Below are positions 1 to 13,000 of a stretch of 64,000 nt of DNA, piece after piece. The stretch comes from Asterias rubens (lineage: Eukaryota; Echinodermata; Asteroidea; Forcipulatida; Asteriidae). The translations under genes were made by a program, and so were the position numbers. Each line of letters opens with the position of its first letter. Position 1 is the stretch's first letter. Below the pieces are notes generated by a model. That model was not told the DNA's origin. It was given only the letters and a program-made list of their open reading frames with translations, and did no database searches. The stretch is taken from positions 682,001 through 746,000 of the forward strand of contig NC_047077.1 in the NCBI RefSeq assembly GCF_902459465.1. Reading direction: 5' to 3'.

Positions 1-1827
1 CCATGATTTGCACTAAGGAAGAGAGCAGGAACACGAGACAGGAACACAATAGCCCCTGTTGTTGCGATTCCAAGAAGACCATACATAGCTGCAGCCATAG
101 CGAAGGCTAACGTCAGAGCAGCTCGCCCACCATACAAGTCACCAAACCGTCCGTAGAATGGCCCTCCAACTAGCTGCACAAAGTTATAGAAGGTCTGTAG
201 GTAGCCATACACCACCATGTCCATACCAAGTTTCTTTGTCAAGTACTAAATAAGAAAGCAAATTCACGAAGTAAGCATTAACAAAAGATTGATTCAAGCA
301 GAATAAGATACTTCTTTTACGCATGAAGAAACATATTGGGTCTCAAAATTCATCACTCTGAAAGTTTGTATACTTACACTCAACGCCTTGAGTACCTTGT
401 TTGGTAGATACGTGCGCTATTCAAGACTTGGATATTATTATTATATTATCTGTCTTATGGCGAGTCATAGCTGAGCTAGCGCACTGAACACAGATTCTGG
501 TGGCTGCAATCATCAAGGGATTGGTTTGAATCCTGGTCCTGACACTTGAGTCCTTGATCAAGACACAATCTATAATAGACCGATCCAGTAGGCTCCGCCC
601 ATGACGCACGTGTGAGCAAGAACACGTGGGGCTCTCCAATGCCTTTCTGCACAACTCTGCCGCGCACAATATGTTAACCTGAAAGGGCAGAGGTGATTAA
701 TTAAAGGTGGATGGTCATAGATTGGTTTTTGTTAACATAAAATGTTGATTTGAACCAAAAATGAATATTCTTTATCCCGATCCAGACCGGTATCTGAATT
801 GTTGCTTAGCGCACAATTTGTCGGTAAATAATCTCTTTTATGTTAAAAGCAGCTCTTTACTTTGAAGCCCAGAGTTTGAGTCAAGTTAGTCTTGGTCTAA
901 GACATCACTATCTCATACTAAGAACATAAAGTGAGAAACCCGACAACAGAGGGCGTGCTTTTCTTCTTGAATTCTGACGACTGGCTGTCGCAGAAGCTGG
1001 ATATGAAACCAAGAATATTGACGCCCTCTGTTGTTTGAATTGATCCATTCGGTCCGAACTACCAACTACCAGTGGTAAATCATCGTTGGAATTGATCCAT
1101 GCGAATGTCTTTAAACCAACACTAGAGTCCAGTGCACTTAATTTTTGTTTAATTTTTTTTTGCAAGTCGCCAGACACACAAGGCCTGAAGGCCACTTCAA
1201 GGTGTGGGCTTCAATTCATTTTTTGCCAGAGGCCGTTGCCACCTACTCCTGGTGCTGAAACAGGGATACCCCCTTTACAGTCCATACGGATGTAGGCTTG
1301 GGTATCATCCATCTGAAGCCTGGCTGGTAGAGCAGCAAGCACTACCTCCCAAACTTTACAAAGCAATCATGGTTAAGTGTCTTGCTTAAGGACACAAGTG
1401 TCAAGACTGGGACTCGAACCCACACTCTGCTGATCAAACACCAGGAGCTTGGCCACAACAGGCTGTAGGCCTACCATCTAACTAAATCAATTTGCGGTAA
1501 ATATCAAACAGACCTAAAGGGTCTCTCAACACTTACTGGTAGGACTCCGACCTGGATCCAGAAACAAAACGCATAGAGAAAGATGTTGACATGGAGTGTC
1601 CTCTTCACGACCACCCATGAGATGTTGGAAGATGCCTTCTGCGAGAAATCAATGGATGAATGTTTCTGGGATGGGGACATACCCCCTTGATTACCATTGT
1701 CATCCGACTGGCGGTTTGTGTCCATTGCAGTTGTTTCTGTTTCCACTGTGCCCATTCCTTTACTCGATTCAGCAGACCTATTCCTCAGCGTGGATTGGCT
1801 GGCTGGATCAGTTGTTTCTTGAGGCAT
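1..1827 (-). CDS. SLC22A18: SLC22A18-like MFS transporter, first two coding exons (partial)
   Basis: Coding exon 1 is 1537-1827 and exon 2 is 245 down to at least 1, joined in phase 0 by a GT-AG intron (246-1536). Exon 1 gives a Ser/Thr/Gln-rich cytoplasmic leader of about 75 residues, then TM1 ending in GVLP. Exon 2 begins YLTKKLGMDMVVYGYLQ and continues with a GGPFYGRFGDLYGGRAALT stretch. That is the MFS loop-2 motif A region (G-x-x-x-D-x-x-G-R) and the RAALTL run typical of SLC22A18/ORCTL2. The family comprises 12-TM proton-linked organic cation transporters of plasma and endomembranes. The leader is longer than in the human protein. The start is the ATG at 1825-1827, the only one giving a full leader in this frame. 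Exon 2 runs off the left edge near TM3-TM4, so about three quarters of the protein is missing. It diverges from the ERICH3-like gene, whose ATG is 2.25 kb away. Another related MFS protein is possible but less likely. Confidence 0.82.
480..670. repeat. Dispersed repeat fragment (tRNA-like stretch plus GACCGATCC element)
   Basis: In the SLC22A18-like intron. 566-670 matches the start of the element at 9177-9383 (aatagaccgatcca, then a ggctccgccc and gagcaagaacacgt block). The stretch before it (490-550) has a box-B-like ggtttgaatcc and resembles a tRNA-derived SINE head. This copy lacks the opposite terminal repeat. Seen by direct comparison of the two loci. Confidence 0.5.
943..1040. repeat. 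Short inverted repeat (caacagagggcgt arms)
   Basis: The arm caacagagggcgt at about 943-955 is repeated inverted as acgccctctgttg near 1021-1035. The same motif recurs near 36015-36033 inside the 35393-36441 transposon, so it is probably a small foldback repeat. The rest of intron 246-1536 holds no gene that I can see. Confidence 0.4.
1366..1478 (-). repeat. Truncated tRNA-Leu-derived SINE
   Basis: Matches the head of the SINE family seen in full at 46786-47092. Read on the minus strand it has a box-B-like GGGTTCGAGTCC followed by the gacacttgtgtccttaagcaagac block. The tail is missing. Lies in the SLC22A18-like intron. Confidence 0.6.
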
Positions 1828-2512
1828 TTCTAACGTTCAAATGTTCATGAACTATTGTGACCTGTTATGGATAAATCATAATACAGTTTTGTTTATATAA
1901 GTTTGAAGGCGGGGGTGTAAAACTATGTTGGGCTCGTACAGTTAGTTAAAAAACTTATTTAATCAGTATTTGCTCTCTAATTAAACTTCCTCACTAAGGA
2001 ATGATGGGTGAAATTTATAGGTTATAAAACCTTTTGTTGGTACCCCCATATCCATTTTGACACTAACGCCTACGGATACTTACGGAACCTCAGGCTCTGA
2101 GGTTAGACTTGGTCAATTTGAATGAAGTGTCACACCAGTTCTTATTTTTCATGAGCAAACTCTTGAAACTGTTCAGTGATTTAGCATTGTGAGGGCTTTA
2201 CATCATGCTAGGAGAAAAACTCATTTCTTACTGTATAATAAGACGTGACCTTATTTTTACAAATCTTTTCAAAATTTTTACAAATCTTTTGTTGAACTTG
2301 TTGGTTATTTTCAAGCAAATGAAAAGATGTTCGGGAATATTATTTTACAACTCAACAACTCATTGGTAGAATAAATTTTACCTCATATTCAATTTAGCAA
2401 TAAAATGTCCCCTTGTGTGGGGTCGTTTTAGTTACAAGAATTGTATCACGCCGACGAGGGCCTAAGACCCCAGCATTACCGGAGCATTACAATTATGCCG
2501 GATTGTAACTGT

Positions 2513-2651
2513 GGAAAAATTTCCGTATAGCGCCACCACTTTTTCATTTGATACGAAATAATATAGTTATCAAATTTACCTCAATGAGACATCCCTTCCC
2601 TTTTTGTAAAAATTAGTGAAAAGTGCTGGCGCCATATGGAAAGTTATCCGA
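2513..2651. mobile_element. Short MITE with ttccgtat-gcgcca terminal inverted repeats
   Basis: The left end reads ttccgtatagcgccaccact. The right end is its imperfect inverse, agtgctggcgccatatggaa. The interior (ctcaatgaga and ctttttgtaaaaatt) matches the element at 38852-38986 in opposite orientation, which shows it is a mobile family and not a local hairpin. No coding capacity. Confidence 0.65.
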
Positions 2652-3859
2652 AACTGTAGTAGCGCTCAGAGTCATTGCCTTTATTATAAAAATCTCACAT
2701 TTAAATTAATTTTAGAAATAAGATTCTTTTCTGCCTTCCAATAAATAAATAAAAACCTGTACACTGTACTGTTGGAACGTGGAGTGGTTGGAAAGAAATA
2801 AATGGGATTGGTATTATTTAATAAATTAAATACAAAAACAAGGGGATCGTAGCAAGCCAATTGTCTAGTTGCTAAACAGGCTTTATTTGGAAGTGGCTGA
2901 AAAATAAATGTAGGCACGGGTATGGGTCGGATAGTGCCAATACGCTGGACTCCCTCCCCGCTTCTTCCGGAGGAGTCCATGCGTACATGTGTACCTAATC
3001 ATGGGGATATGAAATGATAGACCCGTGTACTGTGTAAGAATAGCATAGTTAATTAGTAACAAAAACCCTTTCATTTGCCCTTAGTCCCTTAGAAATTAAT
3101 ACCCGGTACCCATGCTTATGTATGTTAATCCTTCTATAAATAATAATGCACTTCAAAGAAAGAACACACCATAGATTTCAGACAGTCATCGACAGGCGTC
3201 AGACTCCGAAACAATCCAGCTGTTGTAGGCCTACTGCTTTCATCTCCAGCGCAAAGTCAAGTTTTACGCCTGAATGATTTACAACATAACTTTCCAATGT
3301 ACTCGTCGTGTTCAGCCGACGTGTAACTTTAATTACGTAAACAACTTTGGAGCTAAACTTGACCAAGTCCGCTAAGTGTAATTGCTCCCGACAAAAATGC
3401 TTCAACACAAATTTGTTAAAACATTTTATTTATAAATAATGCAATCTTTCTTGCAAATTATCGCCCAATGTTACCAAGATATATCATATATAAAAAATAA
3501 AATAAAACAAATCTGAAAAATAGCGATTTGCGAAGCAGTTTTAATAGTATGACTGTGTAGCTAGTCTAATAATGCTACTTGAATTATTCAAAGCGCTGCT
3601 CCAAGGCGTCTGTCCATTTCTAAGCGTATCAAACACATCGGATTCTTTTCCTTTTGCTTTCTCGCTGGGTTACCAGACTAGAATTTTCCTAAGATAATTA
3701 ATTGGTTATTTCTTTCCTAAATTTACTCTAATTTTCACGAACACAGTTCCTTTTCAACAAGCAAACAGTCTGATCTGTGTGTCTTATTGTAATAATTGTC
3801 TTTTTAAAAGCGAAAAACGGTAGAAAACCCAATGCAAAATTCGTGATGTTTATATGTCT

Positions 3860-3871
3860 GGTCACGTGACC
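3860..3871. promoter_or_regulatory. Perfect palindrome GGTCACGTGACC (E-box) upstream of ERICH3-like
   Basis: A 12-bp perfect palindrome around CACGTG lies 207 bp upstream of the ERICH3-like ATG. CACGTG is the core bound by bHLH-Zip factors of the USF, TFE/MITF and MYC/MAX type; the GGTCACGTGACC context fits the USF/TFE class best. Position and symmetry are seen; function is inferred. Confidence 0.4.
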
Positions 3872-4077
3872 GCCTTGACGACGGCATAATCAAACACCTG
3901 TTTTTGTATGCACCGCATACCGAAAAGGCGAACTGCAGTAAACACGATCGACCAAAGAACATATTATGTGATGCTGAAAAGAATGGAATTAAAGCATCTT
4001 ATTATATTGTAGTTGTACTGAATGGTTAGAGTTTGGATCCTCTAAAAGACGAGGTTTCTGGGAAAAACAGCTGAAAG

Positions 4078-7000
4078 ATGTCACACGTTGAATCTGGGTA
4101 AGTTTTATCTGGATTTATCTGAACTGATTGAAACTGAGGAGCAAAACTGTACATAATTTGCAGTACACTGTACATAGATACAGTACGTTTACGTGGTGAT
4201 CCATTTGATAATTAACAGTACAACATGGTGGAGGTATAAACCATGATATGATTAGTACACAATCCATTTAAATAATGGAGCCTCCATTGGAGGAATGAGT
4301 TATAATTCAAGACCGACCATAAAACTAAGGCCATGCTGACAGGGCGAGTTATTAGTCCAGTTGGTTGGTAGTTTGTATAATTTCCCTTCCTCTCTCTAGT
4401 TGTAGACAACACTTCACTGAGGCACCATAAACACAGTACTCTAGACATGCTAGACGACTTGTGATATTCAAGTAAACTAGTATTAGTAATGGGTAGACTT
4501 CTTGTAAGGCTGTCAAAGATCGGACCGTGGTCTGAAAGTTGTGACAATGATCAAGTTTTAACAGTTGTATACACAAGTAACAATGTAAAATCTTGAGAAA
4601 GGCTTTGCTTTGTCATTTAAGTATTGATCAATCTTAGTAAGAAACCACAACTTTGCGTTACATTTAACCTTTTCTCTCTGTCCCCTTCCAAACTTATTTC
4701 AAAATTAACCAAGTAGTTCAAAGAAATAGTTATTTGTCTGGTAGCTTAAAAAAAACAAAAAAAGAAACACTCCAACACAGAACCAAACAACAAGGTAGCA
4801 AAGCTGTTATATTACATAAATTAAATGAAAATTCATAAATACCTATAAAGACAGTTTCGTTGTTATTATTGGTGGAGAGCGCGTCACGTAGGGGTGTTTA
4901 AACCTTTGATAATGACCATTAAAAAGTGTTGAAACATGTGCTTATAAGACAGTTTCTTCATTCCCATTGGTCGAGAGCAATCTCCTTATAAGGAGTTGTT
5001 TACCCGAGGGCCTTTCCATTTCATAGCTGGAGGGGTGTTGTGTTGAAAGAAATTATTGATAATTTTTTGGCATTTATTTTACTTTTTCACCAAAAAGTGT
5101 TGATGTTTTTTGAACGAAAAGTGTGTTGAATCGGTTTTCAACTACATGCAGTGGTTTAAACCTGCCGAGGCCTGGTTCTTGATCATTTATCTCAACTTCA
5201 TCTCGGTAAAATTATCAAGAACCAGGCCTCGGCGGGTTTAAACCACTAGTTGAAAACCTCTTCACCACACGATGATTTCCTTATTTAATGCCTCAAACTA
5301 CTAGCCAATTTAGACCGTGCATCTCTTTATAGGCAAACACTACTAGTGGGTTTCGGGAAAAAAGGCCTGTTTATTTACAAAACGAAAAGCAGATCTTGAA
5401 TTAAATGCAGGCCACGGAGGCCATTACCTCCGTTGCCCCTGGCCTTGGCCTTAGTGCCCCTCTAAATTGACTTTATAATTTTCCAATTGAAGTAACCCTT
5501 TGCAAAATGAAAATAGCCTTGCCCTTTTGAATATGAAATTCCTGGCCTGAAAAGTACTTATAAATACACTAGTTTTGCTAATCTCACAAAAAACTTGAAT
5601 GAAAAAAACACTCCAGACTTTAATGTAATTCTTACCCTGCAAGTGTTCCTAGTGTTCCAGACCTCCATGTTTGGTAATTGTTGTTTGCCCCAGCCTGTTA
5701 CATGAAGTACTTCTCAAGGCTACAGTGTAATGGAAGAACTACTAACTGGCCAATTTCTCCTCCTGATGTCTATCCAAGTGCAAACAGTTCTGGTGATGAT
5801 TAAATGAGTATGATTTGCAAAGAGAGTAGGCACTGTCTATGAATACAGTCAGCCCCCGTCACACAAAGAACACTATAAAGAAGAGGTTTTTGCTTATAAA
5901 TGAATTCATTATGAATCTCATTTCTGCTTGGTGTTCTCTGTTTTGCTGTCCTCACAACATTCCTGTTATGAAATTTGGCCAGTCCCAGCGACCTTGGTAT
6001 AGTTCTGTATTTAGTTTCTCATTTCTATAGTTTAGGACATCAATCAATCTCCAACTACCTGACTACTTAACAGATGTTATGTACATGTAGGCCTACAAAT
6101 ACACACAACAAAATACAATTGATTTACAGTGTTTGTCAGGTTGAGCTATTGTATGCAGTCCTTGTATTTTTAAACAGTGTATTTAAAGACAGTGGACACT
6201 ATTGGTTATTGTTAAAGACCAGTCTTCTCACTTTGTGTATTTCAACATATAGGCCTATGCATAAAATAACAAACCTGTGAAAACTTGAGCTCGATTGGTG
6301 GTCGGAGTTGCGAGATAACTATGAAAGAAAAAACACCCTTGTCACACGAAGTTATGTGCTTTTAGATGCTTGATTTCGGGACCTTAAAGGCAGTGGACAC
6401 TATTGGTAATTGTCTAAGACTAGCCTTCATAGTTGCTGTATCTCAACATCTGCATACAATAACAAACCTGTGAAAATTTGAGCTCAATGGGTCATCGAAC
6501 TTGCGAGACAATAATGACAGAAAAAACACCCTTGTCACACGAAGTTGTGTGCGTTTAGATGGTTGATTTCGAGACCTCAAGTTCTAAATCTGAGGTCTCG
6601 AAATCAAATTCGTGGAAAATTACTTCTTTCTCGAAAACTGTGTCACTTCAGAGGGAGACGTTTCTCACAATGTTTTATACTATTAACCTCTCCCCATTAC
6701 TCGTTACCAAGAGAGGTTTTATGCTAATAATTATTTTGAGTAAGTACCAATAGTGTCCACTGCCTTTAAACACAAATCATTTTTAAAGCACACTGCTTAT
6801 CTTCCCATAGAATTCAAAGCAAGCTGCACCTGGTGTATATTTTATAGCATGGAGAGGAACAAATATTAACCAATTGTGAAATTTCTGAAGTTAAAATCAT
6901 TGCCTGTCATTGTCTGAAAGGTGTTACACCAGTGTGTTTTAAAGCAAAATATAACAGAAATATACATTTGTAGTGCATCACCCCGCCCCCTAAACAAAAA

Positions 7001-10000
7001 TATTGAGCTCATTATGTAGTATGATAAATTGAATTTGAATATACACTTAAATTATCAGGCACAACAGCTAATCAAACTTTGGCCTTCGGATTTAGGCCTT
7101 TATGTAGAGGCTGTACTCAAGTACAACAATCCATTATACAATCATAGTACAATAGGAACAGGTGTTGTGCAGCAGCCAATCGCAATGAAGGCCATGTACA
7201 TTAAAACATACCTGATGTAACACAGTGTGTACACAGTGTACATGGTACAAGTTTGAATGAAAAGCCTTAAAATGCTAAAGGTCGGGTCATAGATTGGTAA
7301 TTATACTCCAAACAATAATGACCTAAAAAACCTTACTGGTGAGAAGCAATGCAGCTGTTGATATAACTATTTTGAGCACAGATTCATTTAAAAGTTACAT
7401 TTTGGATAATTTTCCACCCAAAACATATGACTGAATCGTTTCTCTGATTTCTGAGGGTTGGTGCCTGTTCATGAATGCTAGCGTCGAAAGATGGAAGGAA
7501 CACCCACTGCCACCTCCCTACACATAGATGGATTCAACAGTCTTGTGAAAATACAGTGACAGTTCTTGTAATGTTTTCTCAACAAGTTGACACTTCATTC
7601 AGCTGAAGGTTTCACATTACGTTGAACAAAAAAAAACTAAGACTTTAGGAATAAAGTGCCCCTACAAAAACGAAAGTGGCCTTGCCCTCTTAAAGATGAA
7701 ATTCCAGGCCAGTGTCAGCTGTCATACTGCTCAGGGCCAAATTTCATAGAGCTGCTTTAAGCAACATTAACAAGTAGCCGATTAGCACAACAAAATAAGG
7801 CTTACCAGAATAAAGTTACCAGGTTATCATTCAACTCACAATCTGTGACTAATATCCTGCTCATTTCTATTTAGCAGAAAATTGTTAAGCAATATTCTCT
7901 GATTAAGCAGCTCTATGAAATTGGGCCCAGGTTTACAAGTAGGCCTCTGGCTTGATCTACGGCTTGATGGCCTTCATCTGCCTGTTGGATGCCCCTTTAA
8001 GCCGAAGCCCTAGCACAAACATGGTTTCTAATAGGGATGCGTCATTAACATTTATAACTTCAGGAAACCAACAAGTTTGGTTTGTAAAGCATTTTACACC
8101 TACATGTAGAGAGACACGTATACAGCATGAAATGATCACAGGAAACAGGGATGTGTTTGCATCAGTTTGTAAGCTTAGCTCGAAGGCTGCACATCACTCT
8201 GTTGACTCTTCCAATGGTCTGGAAAATAGCTGTCAGTTTGGATTGGATGGAAACGGCACTGGACTTTGCTCATCTTCAATCTGGTGTTTGAGTGGGGGAT
8301 CGTGAAACTCTAGATGTTGGCGTTGGGATGTTTTGCTTGTGTTACTAAGGGTTTGATGATGTGATGGAAAGACTGATGTCTATGAAAACAAGTCTTTGGT
8401 TTACACTGTGTAATGTAAAACACAACGCAGACACAGCACGCACAGCATCTTCCGAATGTTCTGGTTCAAGATACAGCGTCTCTAGATTTCTCATCATTAG
8501 CTGATCGTGCATTGAATCTTGATCATGATGAATGCTTTCACTACAAAATGTATGGTCGCCAGACTCCAATTATCATGATACATGATACATGTAGGCAGGA
8601 TATCAGTAATCATATAGTGGCATCTCAGACCGTGTCTTTGAAGTATTGATGACTGTTTTCGTCAGCAGACCTGTGTTACAGGTGTACATGTATCTGTACT
8701 GTGTACATTTGTGCAATTGTACATTTGTGCCACCGTCTGCTCCTTGACTTTTGTTACTGTTTGAATTGATGCTATAGGAGACGAACATTGCAAGTTAGAT
8801 GACAACTGCTTGGTTTAATCGCATCAACTGGACAAAATAGCTAGGTGGAAAATAGATACTGTATGTGGTCCTTCGTCCCAAAATGGCCGTCTACATGTAC
8901 TCTTCCCTTTTCCCTGAGTCATCGCGCAATCCATTCGGAATTACTCCACCCACGCTGTGCACCAAGTGTGTCTATCATTACCGAAGGGCTGAGTCCAATC
9001 AGAATGGACGTGTCGATCCAGTGGAACGACAGAGACTGAAAGTGGAGCTTAAGTCATCTACTGAGCTACAATGTAGGAAGAGAGAGAAACGGTGGAATGG
9101 CAGGCTTTATGTAACGGATGCTAAGACTAATCCTGGGTATACTTTGGCAGTGGATCACTCTTGTCACACTCAGTTGTAATAGACCGATCCATTAGGCATG
9201 TTAGGCTCCGCCCACGACGCATGTGTGAGCAAGAACACGTGAGCCCCTTCTGCACAACATTGCCGTGCGAGCCAGGCATACGCGCACACATTTAGGACTT
9301 TATTTGTCGGACCTTCGTTGCGTTGTGATTGGTCAATACGCAATGGGGCGGAGCTTAATGGATCTGTGTATTAGTTATTTTTTAAAGTGCTACCACTATT
9401 TCCTTATTATTTGGCCAGTTATTCCACAACCAACAAAACCAAACAAGTCCTGCAGTCATGGCAGTTTACAATGTTTACAAACACAACATTTTCAAAATTG
9501 TCTTATGTGCTTATTTACTAACCTTTTTAGTTCCAATCTGCTTCCGAAAAAATCAGCACTAGGCCTACAAAAGAAGTCACTACTCTTCTGGCCTGGAGTC
9601 ATATGGGGGCGACAAAGGCCATGGCCTCCATTGCTCCTGGCATGCCTGGTCATGGCCCTGGTGCCCCTTCAAAAGTGGCTTATACACTTCCAGAGTTTAC
9701 AATGGAAGTGCCCTCTGCAAAATGAAAGTGGCCTTGCCCTCTCAAAGATAAAATTCCAGGCACGTTACTCTTGGCTTGAAGATGTTCTGATCAGACTGTC
9801 ATCACTTCAAACGGAAACGAGACAAGAGAGAATTGAATTATTCATAAACACGTTTTCACTAATTCCTTTTATCTCACTGTCTTTCCAGGCCATTGGCCAC
9901 CTACAGCAGCCTCCAGGATAAACACCTGGTTGGCTACTTCAACAACTCCCGTATGCGCCGTCACCTCCGACGCTCCGGACTCGTCACGCGCAATGGCGAG

Positions 10001-13000
10001 ATCATCACAGAGAATTCGTTCCGTCTGAACATGGCGCGCAAGGAGCATCAGAAGCACGTCCGGGACCTGATGGCCCAGGCTATCGTTCACAAAGCCCTAG
10101 ACATGGAGAGACATCGTCAGTCACAGATTAAGAGGAAACTGGAGGAGATATCAAAGGTTGAGCTGGTTCAGCGAGTCAGGGTAAGTATCATATCGTGTGT
10201 AATATTTTTTGTAATGAAACTAAGGTTGCCTCTTTAGTGAACTTAATCACTGTAGCTTGCAAGCCTGTGGAGACCTGTATAAAAGGGTGCTTGCTAGATG
10301 AACATGTTTATCAACCAGAAACACTGGGGTTAACCGCTACTCTTCCCTGATAAGTGTGCGACAAGTGTGCCCTGTGCTTTTGCTTTGGTGCCCTTTGCAA
10401 AGTTCCAAAACCATTTTTCATTTTCCTAATAGAAGATGCCCCCCTCTAAGGGGAAAATTGCTGTGCTCCTTCAAGAGTGAAGTTCAAGGACTGCCAGACA
10501 CATGTTTGAGAAAGATTCGGAATCCTACACATTGAAAGGTACAAATAAATTGTGTTTTCCACTTCTTGCAGAGCACAAGAGGGCGTAAAGGGGATGAGGA
10601 TATCACACCATACCTGTCTCCAAGAGCACCTGGGGCAAGACCCAAATCTGCTAAGCAGGAACGTCCACGCTCAGTAGTATCTGGCCATAGACCGGCCACT
10701 GCCCCATCAAAACATGCAGGAGCATCTAAAAAGAAGGTAATAGCTTTTTTTTTCAAATTTTCTCCATATAGTAAAAATTTGCTTATTATATTGGTGTATC
10801 TTATCACATGTTGTAGAAACATGCATGAAATAATAAAACTGTACAAATTTTGGCTCATCAAAGAAAATACTGAAGAAAAAAAACACCCTTGTAGCACAAA
10901 CCGGCAACTATGTTACTCAACAGCTCTCAAGTGCTCTTTACCAAGTCATTAAATTGCAGAGTTAGTAATTACCAAAATGACACCCTGTCTTTTAAATGAC
11001 AGCACTAAACATCAACAATAACAATTCAAAGCCATGTTTTTCACAGATATTTTCAGATGCTTGCATAATGATTATAATGTAATTTTTTCTGGAAATGAAC
11101 AAAACACCTGCTTATTAAATATCATTTTTTGTCTTCTATTGATTTCAGAGCTCAGTGTACGTTGACCATGAAGGGTTCCCCGTACACAGAGACCAAGCCT
11201 GGGCGGAAACAGCCTCAGACTCAGATGAAGAAATCGACTCTCAGAATCTACGGGAGGTAAGAATAAAACAGAAACTCTAGATTCTGTACAACCCTGGATC
11301 AGATGAGGCCATAGCTCATCATGCTCTGGGAAATAGGGTTTTAATGAGACAAGATGTTTCGGTAATCTATAGGCGGCTATAAATAGTAGCTTGGTGAGAC
11401 ATGGTATAACATGTAGCTGGTACTATAGGTCAAAACAGCTAGTAGGAGATTGAGTTTTGATCGAGGAATACCGGGCTATTCTGATAATTATGTAAAGAAA
11501 AAATAGGAGCAATCCGAAGAAAACCTATTTTCATGCTACTTCGCTGTTCATACAAATGAAAAAAAGATCACAAACCAAAAGGACCTAAGTATAATTGTAA
11601 ACATTTGTTAATGGCATGACACTTCGACCCTAGCAGAGTCTTTCTCAAAGGCTTAATGACAACACAACAAACATGAACAGGTGTAACTAAGTGTAACATA
11701 AACAGTGAAGTGGAAATACATGAATAGAGAGACAGAGAGAGGCAGAAAGCACACAGCAAAAAGCAAAGGGTAAACAACGAATAAGGAGACAAGGGGATGG
11801 AGGGAAGGGGCTGGTTTGACCACAAATCAAAATGAGACTATTAAAGGAAACTGGTATTTTCCATTCTGTTTGCAGCTGGACCCCTACATCATGAACAACA
11901 TCACCCTCAACATGTCACCCGAGGAAAGACGAAGCAACTCCCCCTACAAAGTGGACCTGACTCTCCCCCCAGAGCCTAGACCTCCTACCCGGGCACCACC
12001 GGGGTCCAGGAAGACACCAAGGGTCTCATCATCACGGAGTGTCATAACAAAGGATGGACGCAGAATCAGACCGAAGTCTAACAAGGTGATTAACAGACAT
12101 TGTTGTTGTTGTTTTGTTGTTGTTGTTTGTTTTTTCATACATGTATCAATCCAACTCAATGAATTATTTTTTTCTGTACCCACAATAAGAAAAGATAGAA
12201 TTATTAGGACAACATTTATAGCAGTACACCACAAGCAAAGAGTAAACATGACCAAAGATAATATTACTGGTAAAATGTTACAATATGAGGAGTAGGAGGC
12301 TGTTCAAATAAGCAGAGGCTTGTGGGGAACGACCCTTGACAAAATACAACAACAATGAGGAAAGACAACAAAACAAAACAAAAAAAGTGAGCGGAGAGAA
12401 TGAAAAAAGTGCTTAGAGATGTTTATTCATATTATGCGCTATATAAATGTAGTTTATTAGTATTATTATTATTAAAAGTACTTAGCTTTTTATAGAAATA
12501 ATGCCAAAGAAATAGTGAACAAATTAGGACCAGCTAACTGCAACGCAAAAGAGGGAACTAAAGACGTGCACTGAAGTCGAGGGAGTTTCACCATGAGCGA
12601 GTAGGGCTCTTTAAAATGAGACTTTACAATTACCCATAGGCTGTCTCTGATTTGTTAAGTACTAGATTCTGAAATGCATTTGGTTTTACTGTGAGTTCCT
12701 TCTCACCCCTCCAACACCCCCAGGGCTCCCTCTCTTTGCATCGTAAGGAACCTGCTTACAATTACCCATAGGCTGTCTCTGATTTGTTAAGTACTAGATT
12801 CTGAAATGCATTTGGTTTTACTGTGAGTTCCTTCTCACCCCTCCAACACCCCCAGGGCTCCCTCTCTTTGCATCGTAAGGAACCTGCTTACAATTACCCA
12901 TAGGCTGTCTCTGATTTGTTAAGTACTAGATTCTGAAATGCATTTGGTTTTACTGTGAGTTCCTTCTCACCCCTCCAACACCCCCAGGGCTCCCTCTCTT

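Larger units (their letters stand above)
1828..4077. other. Divergent intergenic region between SLC22A18-like and ERICH3-like genes
   Basis: 2.25 kb separate the two start codons, so both promoters should lie here. It is AT-rich with no long open frame of coding character. It contains the MITE at 2513-2651 and a perfect CACGTG-centred palindrome at 3860-3871. The first non-coding exons, if any, cannot be placed from sequence alone. Confidence 0.6.

Noticed and set aside
7952-8305. 117-codon open frame in ERICH3 intron 1
   Set aside because: Composition is intron-like, and no family or neighbouring exon fits.
8865-9179. 104-codon open frame in ERICH3 intron 1
   Set aside because: No recognisable family, no splice sites in the right phase to ERICH3 exons 1-2, and it runs up to a mobile element at 9177. 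Possible but unsupported.
9265-9921. 218-codon open frame running into ERICH3 exon 2
   Set aside because: Crosses two repeat copies and overlaps exon 2 in a different frame from the conserved ERICH3 reading; exon 1 at 4078 joined to 9889 reproduces the family N-terminus.
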